The notes beneath the pieces were generated by a model, which saw only the letters and a program-made list of their open reading frames with translations, made no database searches and was not told the DNA's origin. This document shows positions 1 to 5,131 of a stretch of DNA of 5,624 nucleotides, one piece after another. Source of the DNA: Acidimicrobiales bacterium (GTDB lineage: Bacteria; Actinomycetota; Acidimicrobiia; Acidimicrobiales; RAAP-2); the NCBI GenBank assembly GCA_030044045.1, contig JASHWO010000281.1, forward strand, positions 1 through 5,624, given 5' to 3'. The number at the start of each line of letters is the position of its first letter. Position 1 is the stretch's first letter. A program made the position numbers and the translations under genes.

Positions 1-370
1 GCACCGGGAGGTAGGGGGGTGTGCGGTTGACGGCGCTGCTGTAGAGGTAGTCGAGATGGCGGCCGGTCACCACGTCGGGATCGCCGATCGACGTGCCGGG
101 GTCGACGTGCCGGCCGAGGTCGTCGTTCGGCGCCGGCGGGGGGAGGGACGGTGTGCGGCGGGAGATCACGGGCGACGGCCCGGCCCAGGCCACCACGGCC
201 GCCGCGGCCACGGCCGCCACCAGCGCGACGGCCAGCGCCGCGGCCACCATCCGTGACGACGGTCCCCGGTGGCGGCCAGCGCTACCGACCGGCCGGTCCG
301 GCCACCCGGTGGTGGGGGCCGCGGTCCCGGTCGCCTGGCCCCCGGCCGCGGCGTCCGGCTCCACTGCCAC
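1..370 (-). CDS. Membrane-anchored or secreted protein, N-terminal part (GH43-like beta-propeller suspected), truncated by window edge
   Basis: This is a 5'-complete, 3'-truncated gene of 123 visible codons. The start is GTG at 370: an AAGGAG Shine-Dalgarno (384-379) sits 8 bases upstream. An in-frame ATG at 250 (codon 41) would delete the N-terminal tail and lacks a comparable SD. Residues 1-40 are hydrophilic and rich in Ala/Gly/Pro. Residues 41-63 form one Ala/Val-rich hydrophobic segment ending in AWA-G, so it could be a membrane anchor or a long signal peptide. A Pro-rich linker (about 69-81) follows. The exported part then reads GDPDVV (96-101) and HLDYLYSS (105-112). An Asp-Pro-Asp followed by a Tyr-rich strand resembles the first blade of GH43-type five-bladed propellers, where that Asp is the general base. 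The family call rests on this short stretch only. The gene is transcribed away from fabZ. Confidence 0.7.
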   Translation of the reverse strand, partial: MAVEPDAAAGGQATGTAAPTTGWPDRPVGSAGRHRGPSSRMVAAALAVALVAAVAAAAVVAWAGPSPVISRRTPSLPPPAPNDDLGRHVDPGTSIGDPDVVTGRHLDYLYSSAVNRTPPYLPV

Positions 371-378
371 TGCCTGCG

Positions 379-384
379 CTCCTT
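379..384 (-). promoter_or_regulatory. Ribosome binding site deciding the GTG start at 370
   Basis: On the minus strand the bases read AAGGAG, within a longer GGGGAAGGAG run, 8 nt before GTG at 370. This is the best Shine-Dalgarno in the left part of the window, and it selects this GTG over the ATG at 250 and the GTG at 364. Confidence 0.65.
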
Positions 385-597
385 CCCCAAGGCGCTGCCG
401 TGCTGTCCCCGGTGGCGGCCCAGCGAACAAGCTCCACCCTGCCGGTTCGCCGGACCTCCAGAGCCACCATACGGGTCGTGGCGGTGCGTCGGGCCGCGAG
501 ACCCCTGCAGGCGCTCGGCAGCTTCCGGTCCGGCGCCCGCAGCCAGCGGCGTCGTCTGGCCGGGGTGGCGGGGCGCAAACGTTTCTGGACGGGGCAC

Positions 598-603
598 TAG
601 CCT
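598..603 (+). promoter_or_regulatory. Possible -10 element for a leaderless fabZ transcript
   Basis: TAGCCT fits the TANNNT pattern of actinobacterial -10 boxes. It ends 7 nt before the fabZ GTG at 611, which would place transcription start at or next to the start codon. The lack of a good Shine-Dalgarno before 611 agrees with a leaderless mRNA. No good -35 is seen at 16-18 bp spacing, although the palindrome AAACGTTT overlaps that position. Confidence 0.3.
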
Positions 604-610
604 CGACCAG

Positions 611-1033
611 GTGGAACCGACCGACTTCCTCCCGCACCGCGACCCCTTCCTGTTCGTGAGCGAGATCGGGACCGTGGACCCGGGCCGGTCGGCCACCGGC
701 TGCTGGCGCCTGACCGGCGACGAGCTGTTCTTCGCCGGCCACTTCCCGGGACGTCCCACCCTGCCCGGCGTGCTCATGGTGGAGTCCCTGGCCCAGCTCG
801 GGGGCATCGCCGTGCTGGCCGACGAGCGCTACGCCGACAAGCTGCCGCTCTTCGGCGGGATCGAGCGGGCCCGCTTCCGGCGCCAGGTGGTGCCGGGGGA
901 CACGCTCGACCTGGAGGTGACCGTGGGCCGCCTCTCGGTCCGGGCCGGTACGGGGCGCGGCCGGGCCACGGTCGGCGGGGAGCTGGCATGCGAGGCCGAC
1001 CTGCTCTTCGTGCTGGTCGACCGCGGGATCTGA
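611..1033 (+). CDS. fabZ: 3-hydroxyacyl-[acyl-carrier-protein] dehydratase, FabZ type
   Basis: The product is 140 residues, the usual size of a hot-dog-fold FabZ. This family dehydrates 3-hydroxyacyl-ACP to trans-2-enoyl-ACP in cytosolic type II fatty acid synthesis. The N-terminus carries LPHRDPFLFV (7-16), the family's PHRxPFLxVD-like opening. The signature GHFPGRPTLPGVLMVESLAQ (43-62) contains the catalytic pair His44 and Glu58. FGGIERARFRRQVVPGDTL (81-99) matches the conserved substrate-tunnel segment. GTG at 611 is chosen because homology begins immediately after it. The open frame extends far upstream, but that extension looks non-coding. There is no strong SD, only GGGG about 16 nt upstream. 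Xth follows 13 bp downstream, so the two are probably cotranscribed. A paralogue outside canonical FAS, such as one in polyketide or lipid tailoring, cannot be excluded because no other fatty-acid gene is adjacent. Confidence 0.9.
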   Translation: MEPTDFLPHRDPFLFVSEIGTVDPGRSATGCWRLTGDELFFAGHFPGRPTLPGVLMVESLAQLGGIAVLADERYADKLPLFGGIERARFRRQVVPGDTLDLEVTVGRLSVRAGTGRGRATVGGELACEADLLFVLVDRGI

Positions 1034-1046
1034 TCGGGGCCCCGCC

Positions 1047-1838
1047 GTGGATCTGGCCACCTGGAACGTCAACTCGTTGGGGGCGCGGCTCCCCCTGGTG
1101 CTGGAGTGGATCGAGGCCCGCCAGCCCGACGTGCTGTGCCTGCAGGAGACCAAGCAGGACGACGCCGCCTTCCCGGCACCGGCCTTCGCCGACCTCGGCT
1201 ACCAGGCGGTCCACTACGGCGACGGCCGGTGGAACGGCGTGGCGGTGGTGAGCCGGGTGGGGCTGGAGGATCCGGTCAAGGGGCTGCGGTCCGAGGAGGA
1301 CGCGCACGGCTGCCGCCTGGTGGCGGCCACCTGCGGGGGCGTGCGGGTCCACTCCGTGTACGTGCCGAACGGCCGCAGCCTGGACAGCGAGCACTACCGG
1401 TACAAGCTGGACTGGCTGGCCCGCCTGCGGGGCTACCTGTCCGAGACCTACGACCCGGCCGGCGACGTGGCCGTCTGCGGCGACTTCAACGTCGCCCCGA
1501 CCGACGCCGACGTGTGGGACCCGGCGCACTTCGTCGGGATGACCCACGTGAGCGAGCCCGAGCGCGACGCGCTCGGCTCGGTGCTGGACTGGGGGCTGGT
1601 GGACGTGTTCCGCCGCCGCCACCCTGACGGGGGGATCTACTCCTGGTGGGACTACCGGGGCGGCGACTTCCACAAGGGCCACGGCATGCGCATCGACCTG
1701 GTGCTGCTCTCCTCGGGGCTGGCCGACCGCTGCACCGATGCCTGGATCGACCGCGAGGCCCGCAAGAAGAGCCCGGCCGGGAACAAGCCCTCGGACCACA
1801 CCCCGGTGGTGGTGGCGCTCGACCTTCCCCGTTCGTAG
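1047..1838 (+). CDS. xth: Exodeoxyribonuclease III (AP endonuclease, Xth family)
   Basis: The product is 263 residues, close to E. coli ExoIII (268). The family cleaves DNA 5' to abasic sites and removes 3' blocking groups during base excision repair, using a divalent metal. The endonuclease/exonuclease/phosphatase fold is complete: TWNVNSLGAR (5-14) with Asn7; LQETK (32-36) with metal ligand Glu34; VYVPNG (104-109) with Tyr105; GDFNVAPTDADVWDP (145-159) with Asp146 and Asn148; GHGMRIDLVL (211-220) with Asp217; and KPSDHTPVVV (247-256) with the Asp250-His251 pair. A Trp-rich WWDYRGGDFHKG block (200-211) also fits. No catalytic residue is missing. GTG at 1047 is used because it leads straight into the first strand. 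Only a weak SD is visible (GGGG at 1036-1039). The short 13-bp gap to fabZ suggests one transcript. Confidence 0.95.
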   Translation: MDLATWNVNSLGARLPLVLEWIEARQPDVLCLQETKQDDAAFPAPAFADLGYQAVHYGDGRWNGVAVVSRVGLEDPVKGLRSEEDAHGCRLVAATCGGVRVHSVYVPNGRSLDSEHYRYKLDWLARLRGYLSETYDPAGDVAVCGDFNVAPTDADVWDPAHFVGMTHVSEPERDALGSVLDWGLVDVFRRRHPDGGIYSWWDYRGGDFHKGHGMRIDLVLLSSGLADRCTDAWIDREARKKSPAGNKPSDHTPVVVALDLPRS

Positions 1839-1845
1839 TCCCGGG

Positions 1846-2025
1846 CGCCCCTCCGTCGTCCTCGAACCCAGAGAGGATCCCATTCCCCGGCGGTCCGCCG
1901 TGAACCTCGACTCGGTCGAGAGCGCGTCGGTCGTCACGCTCGTCGACCGGCTCGGACGCCTCAGCGACGAACGGATGCGTCAGGTGTGCGCGGCCCTCGA
2001 GGTGGCGGTGGACTGTCCCGGTTGA
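1846..2025 (+). pseudogene. C-terminal remnant of a MazF/PemK-type toxin
   Basis: From about 1846 one frame reads GRPSVVLEPREDPIPRRSAV, then NLDSVESASVV, VDRLGRLSDERMRQVCAALE and VAVDC, ending at TGA 2023-2025. The order (EPGEDxxPxxSAVN-like strand, LDSVxSV, then an RxGRLSxxRMxxVCxAL helix and a final Cys) matches the C-terminal half of MazF/PemK endoribonucleases as I know the family. Those proteins are normally about 100-120 residues; only about 59 codons remain. The N-terminal half, including the RNA-binding and catalytic loop, is absent because the intact xth gene ends at 1838. No start with an SD opens this frame: GTG at 1900 has AGAGAGGA about 20 nt upstream, too far. No antitoxin is visible. 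It sits directly behind xth and may ride on its transcript. A short standalone protein from GTG 1900 is the alternative. Confidence 0.6.
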
Positions 2026-2067
2026 CCCGGCCCCGTAGCCGTGCGGTGACGCGGGCGCGGGGGTCGG
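2026..2067. other. Convergent gap without a recognisable terminator
   Basis: Only 42 bases separate the plus-strand toxin remnant from the end of the minus-strand adaptor gene. I see no stem-loop followed by a T tract on either strand. Termination here may be Rho-dependent, or the convergent transcripts may overlap. Confidence 0.4.
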
Positions 2068-3774
2068 TCAGGGCCCGGGGCTGAACGACCGGACGACCTG
2101 TCCTCCCCCGGGGCTGAACCCGTTCAGGCCGCCGCCTGTGCCCGGGCCTGTGCGTGTGCTCGAAGCGGGGAGCGGCGCCGACCGGTCGGCCAGCACGACG
2201 GTCATCCCCCTGGACAGGCCGCTGGTGATCTGGGTGTCGATGTCCCCGACGATGCCCACGGTCACCGGCCGGCGGTCCGCCTGCCCTGTCCGGAGGACGG
2301 TCACGTACGAATTCCCCGTCCCGGCGGTGTGCACCGCCGAGGTCGGGACGACCAGCGCGCCCTCGGCCCGTCGCAGCACCACCTCCGCCTGGGCGGCCGA
2401 TCCCGGGCGGATGCCGTGCGCCCCGGCCGGCAGGGCCACCACCACCGGGTAGGTGATGCTTGTCCCGCTCCCGCTGGTGTCGGGTGGCCCTACCCGGGCG
2501 ACCGTCCCCTCCAGGGGCGCTGTCGTGCTGTCGACGGTCACCTCGGCGGTGTCGCCCACCTTCAGCTCGGCCGCCTGGCTGCTCGAGACCGACGCCGTCA
2601 TCTCGAAGCTCCCGGCGCTGATGACGGTGATGGCGTCGGTCGCCGACCCTGCGCCCACCGACTGGCCGGCGGCCAGGTCGACCGAGACCACCGTGCCGGC
2701 GAGCGGGCTGGTGAGCTGGGCGGAGGCCAGGTCCTGCTGGGCCTCGATCAGCGCCGCCGTGGCCTTGTCGATGGACGCCTGGTCGCTGGCCAACTGGGCC
2801 GCGGTGGGGACGCCGTTCCCGGACGAGCCGTTCCCGCCGTCTGTGGCGCCGGGGCTCTTCGTGCCGGAGCCTGTGGCGCCCGACCCCGACGGCGAGCCGG
2901 ACCCCGACGCCGCCAGGATCTGGGCCAGGCTGCTCTCGGCCGTCGCTACCGCCTTCTGGTCGGTCGACACCTGTTCCTGGGCGGCCAACACCGCCTGCAA
3001 CGCGGCCCGGCATGTGGCCGTCGTTGTCGCCGCCGGCGGCGTGGTGTGGCTCTTGCCTGCTGTGCTGGAGCCCTTTGTGCTGGAGCCCGCTGTGGGGGCC
3101 CCGGAGCCGGGGGAGCCCTTGCCTGTCGTGGTGGAGTCTGTTGAGGTCCCGGAGCCTGTAGGGGACGTCGTCGTGGTGGTCCCCGACGACGGCGCCGACC
3201 CGCAGGCCGTCTGGGCCTGGGCCAGCGCCGTCGCCGCCTGCTGCGCCGCGGTGTCGGCCGCCTGCTGGGCGCTGACCACCGCCTGCTGGACCTTCTGCAG
3301 TGTGCCGTTCGGTGACGACGGCGACGAGCTGTTCGGTGCCGTGGTGGTGGTCGTGGTCGGTGCCGTGGTCGTCGTGGTCGCCGCCGCCGCCTCGGCTGCT
3401 TCGTCCTCGGCGAGCGTGGCCTTGGCGGCCTCGAGGTTCGTCTCCGCCGATGTCACCGCCTGCTGGAGTGTGGTGGTGTCCAACGACGCCAGCGTCTGCC
3501 CGGCGGTCACCGACTGGCCCACGGCGACGTCCACGGCGGCGACCGTCCCGGCCACCTGGAAGTCGGCTGTCGCCTGGTCGACCGGACTGGCCGTCCCCGT
3601 CAGTGTCAGGGTCTGCTCGACCGTGGCCGTGGTGGCGGTGGCCGTCCGGTAGCCGGTGGCCCCCGACGCCGCGGTGGCCCAGGCGGTGATCCCGCCGGCC
3701 GCGGCCGCCACCACCAGGGCGCCCACGCCGATGGCCCAGGCCCGGCGTCCCGGCCGGCGGCGGGGCTCAGCCAC
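2068..3774 (-). CDS. HlyD/MacA-like periplasmic-adaptor (membrane fusion) subunit of an ABC exporter
   Basis: The product is 568 residues from GTG 3774. Residues 11-36 form an N-terminal membrane anchor, and the rest is extracytoplasmic. The two halves of a biotinyl/lipoyl-like hairpin are AGTVAAVDVAVGQSVTAGQT (75-94) and SPLAGTVVSVDLAAGQSVGA (356-375). Between them lie Ala/Gln-rich coiled-coil helices (about 103-131, 160-190, 256-288, 325-353), separated by Ser/Thr/Gly/Pro linkers (132-159, 192-254, 289-324). A beta-barrel-like domain (about 390-470) and a membrane-proximal part (VVPTSAVHT, 476-484) follow, then a Gly-rich tail. The only two cysteines, Cys191 and Cys255, bracket the longest linker. 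GTG 3774 is preferred to the in-frame GTG at 3798 (576 residues) because it overlaps the stop of the upstream small ORF and has AGG 6-7 nt before it. The gene order makes it the partner of the MacB-like permease upstream. It is much longer than MacA because of the linkers. Confidence 0.85.
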   Translation of the reverse strand: MAEPRRRPGRRAWAIGVGALVVAAAAGGITAWATAASGATGYRTATATTATVEQTLTLTGTASPVDQATADFQVAGTVAAVDVAVGQSVTAGQTLASLDTTTLQQAVTSAETNLEAAKATLAEDEAAEAAAATTTTTAPTTTTTTAPNSSSPSSPNGTLQKVQQAVVSAQQAADTAAQQAATALAQAQTACGSAPSSGTTTTTSPTGSGTSTDSTTTGKGSPGSGAPTAGSSTKGSSTAGKSHTTPPAATTTATCRAALQAVLAAQEQVSTDQKAVATAESSLAQILAASGSGSPSGSGATGSGTKSPGATDGGNGSSGNGVPTAAQLASDQASIDKATAALIEAQQDLASAQLTSPLAGTVVSVDLAAGQSVGAGSATDAITVISAGSFEMTASVSSSQAAELKVGDTAEVTVDSTTAPLEGTVARVGPPDTSGSGTSITYPVVVALPAGAHGIRPGSAAQAEVVLRRAEGALVVPTSAVHTAGTGNSYVTVLRTGQADRRPVTVGIVGDIDTQITSGLSRGMTVVLADRSAPLPASSTRTGPGTGGGLNGFSPGGGQVVRSFSPGP

Positions 3775-3880
3775 CGGCCACCTGCCCGCCGCCGCCACCG
3801 GTCGGGCCGGCGACGGCCAGGGCCAGCAGCCCGTCGACGAGGGCCGCCGGCAACGCGTGCCTGGAGCTCGTTCGGTTCAT
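3767..3880 (-). CDS. Small ORF (37 residues) between permease and adaptor genes
   Basis: ATG at 3880 has a strong Shine-Dalgarno, GAGGAG, 8 nt upstream (3894-3889), better than any other start in this operon. The frame encodes 37 residues: a basic/polar start (MNRTSSRH), a short hydrophobic stretch (LPAALVDGLLALAVAG) and a Gly-rich end. It begins 24 nt after the permease stop, and its TGA (3769-3767) lies inside the first codons of the adaptor gene, giving an 8-nt overlap with GTG 3774. This arrangement suggests that ribosomes loaded here re-initiate at the adaptor start. The peptide may be a leader whose role is coupling rather than a functional protein. I recognise no family. Alternatively it could be a very small membrane-associated subunit, or the decayed start of a lost gene. 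Confidence 0.5.
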   Translation of the reverse strand: MNRTSSRHALPAALVDGLLALAVAGPTGGGGGQVAGG

Positions 3881-3888
3881 CCCGGTCT

Positions 3889-3894
3889 CTCCTC
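3889..3894 (-). promoter_or_regulatory. Strong Shine-Dalgarno for the 37-codon small ORF
   Basis: GAGGAG on the minus strand, 8 nt before ATG 3880 and 10 nt after the permease stop codon. It points to real translation initiation at 3880, and through the overlap it probably feeds the adaptor gene, which has only a weak SD of its own. Confidence 0.6.
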
Positions 3895-3904
3895 GGTCTG
3901 CTCG

Positions 3905-5131
3905 CTACTCGCTGCGGAGGGCGTCGATCGGGGCCAGGCGGGCCGCCCGGCTGGCCGGGTACACGCCGAAGACCAGGCCGATGGCGATGGCCACCACCAG
4001 CGCCCCGGCGGTGGCCGTGGCCGACACGGCGACGGGGTCGCCGATGGCCTTCGGCAGGAACGCCGCCCCCAGCAGGCCGATGAGCGCGCCCAGGGCGCCG
4101 CCGGAGAGCCCCAGGACCGACGCCTCCAGCAGGAACTGCCGGCGGATCAGGCCGGGGGTGGCGCCCAGGGCCTTGCGGAGCCCGATCTCCCGGATCCGCT
4201 CGGTCACCGACACCAGCATGATGTTCATCACCCCGATCCCCCCGACCAGGAGGGAGATGGCGGCGATCCCGCCGAGCAGGATGGTGAGCGTCCGGTCCAC
4301 CGAGGTGGCGGTGGAGTCCAGCGACTGTTGGGTGGTGATGGTGAAGTCGGCGTCCGACGATGTGGCGATCCCGTGCAGGGCCAGCAGCTCGGCGTCGACC
4401 TCCTGGTAGGCGGAGGACAGGGCGTCGCTCGACGCCGCCTGCACCAGGATCGAACTGAGCGAGGTCGAGCCGAAGATGCGCTCGGTGGCCGTGGTGATGG
4501 GCACGATCACCTGGTCGTCCTGGTCGGTCCCGGTCGATGTGGTCGACCCGACCGAGTTCAGCACCCCGACCACTGTCAGGGGGACGCCGTCCACGTCGAC
4601 CGTCTGGCCCACCGGGTCGGTCCCTTTGAAGAGCTCGGAGGCCGTTGTCGGCCCCAGCACCGCTACCGCCGCGTGGTCGGCCACGTCCTGGTCGTCGATG
4701 AACCGCCCCTGGGTCACCGTCCGGCCCCGCACGGACTCCCACGTCGGCGTGGTGCCCACCACTGTCGACGTCCAGGTGTTCGATCCGGCCACCAGGCTCT
4801 CGGGTGACTGGACCGTCGGCGCCACGGCGCGGACGTCGGGAGCCACCGTCTTCGAGGACAGGGCCGTGGCGTCGGCCGTCGTGAGGGTCGTGGCCGAGCC
4901 GAAGCCTTTCTGGATGCCCCCCGACGAGCTGCTGCCCGGGGTCACCGTCAGGAGGTTGGTGCCCAGGGCGTTGATCTCCGAGGTGACCTTGTCCTGGGCC
5001 CCCTGGCCGAGCCCGACGGTCAGGATCACCGCGGCGATCCCGATCATGATGCCCAGCACGGTCAGTGCCGAGCGGAGCCGGTGGGTGCGGACCGCCTCCA
5101 ACCCCGTCCGCAGGGTCTCCAGCCAGCTCAT
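3905..5131 (-). CDS. MacB/FtsX-family ABC transporter permease
   Basis: The product is 408 residues with the classic MacB permease layout. TM1 is at about 20-42 (RSALTVLGIMIGIAAVI). A large extracytoplasmic MacB_PCD-like domain follows (about 45-275), including GRTVTQGRFIDDQD (136-149), AVLGPTTASELF (157-168) and DPVGQTVDVDGVPLTVVGV (172-190). Three C-terminal TM helices lie at about 282-308, 334-360 and 372-392. GGIGVMNIMLVSVTERIREI (297-316), GLRKALGA (317-324) and the terminal YPASRAARLAPIDALRSE are hallmarks of the family. It forms a dimer in the cytoplasmic membrane, driven by a separate ATPase whose end lies upstream on the same strand. The substrate cannot be told from sequence; family members export macrolides, peptides, lipids or lipoproteins. 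ATG 5131 has SD AAGGGAG 7 nt upstream, inside the last unit of the 77-bp repeat array, and it overlaps the stop of the preceding mini-ORF (ATGA). Confidence 0.92.
   Translation of the reverse strand: MSWLETLRTGLEAVRTHRLRSALTVLGIMIGIAAVILTVGLGQGAQDKVTSEINALGTNLLTVTPGSSSSGGIQKGFGSATTLTTADATALSSKTVAPDVRAVAPTVQSPESLVAGSNTWTSTVVGTTPTWESVRGRTVTQGRFIDDQDVADHAAVAVLGPTTASELFKGTDPVGQTVDVDGVPLTVVGVLNSVGSTTSTGTDQDDQVIVPITTATERIFGSTSLSSILVQAASSDALSSAYQEVDAELLALHGIATSSDADFTITTQQSLDSTATSVDRTLTILLGGIAAISLLVGGIGVMNIMLVSVTERIREIGLRKALGATPGLIRRQFLLEASVLGLSGGALGALIGLLGAAFLPKAIGDPVAVSATATAGALVVAIAIGLVFGVYPASRAARLAPIDALRSE

Larger units (their letters stand above)
371..610. other. Divergent intergenic region
   Basis: These 240 bases lie between two divergent genes and carry no credible gene. 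Apart from the SD of the leftward gene, visible elements are a perfect 8-bp palindrome AAACGTTT at 577-584, which is an AT-rich island in very GC-rich DNA, and a TANNNT-type hexamer TAGCCT at 598-603 just before the fabZ start. On the minus strand a TATGGT hexamer lies around 466-471 and could serve the leftward gene, but I see no convincing -35 for it. An open frame runs through from 269 into fabZ, but it has no family similarity before about 611. Confidence 0.5.

Noticed and set aside
269..610. Upstream extension of the fabZ frame to ATG 269
   Set aside because: It would overlap the start of the divergent gene and adds about 114 residues without FabZ similarity. The protein from GTG 611 already has normal family length.
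1906..1920. CTCGA-CTCGG-TCGAG inverted repeat
   Set aside because: It is a 5-bp stem inside the toxin-like coding remnant and is expected by chance at this GC content.
774..1937. 387-codon open frame on the minus strand across fabZ and xth
   Set aside because: It is antisense to two clear enzymes with full catalytic motifs; the His/Val/Pro/Arg-rich translation is a typical high-GC shadow.
2453..3652. 399-codon open frame on the plus strand antisense to the adaptor gene
   Set aside because: It mirrors the codon bias and Thr/Ser/Ala tracts of the minus-strand adaptor, whose domains are recognisable. The plus translation is Val/Ala-rich without any family pattern.
3775..3798. GTG 3798 as the adaptor start
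   Set aside because: There is no SD before it. The extra residues add only Ala/Gly/Arg-rich sequence, and GTG 3774 fits the overlap with the small ORF.
3606..4742. 378-codon open frame on the minus strand in another frame of the permease and adaptor
   Set aside because: The Arg/Gly/Pro-rich translation overlaps the true permease frame, which carries all MacB hallmarks.
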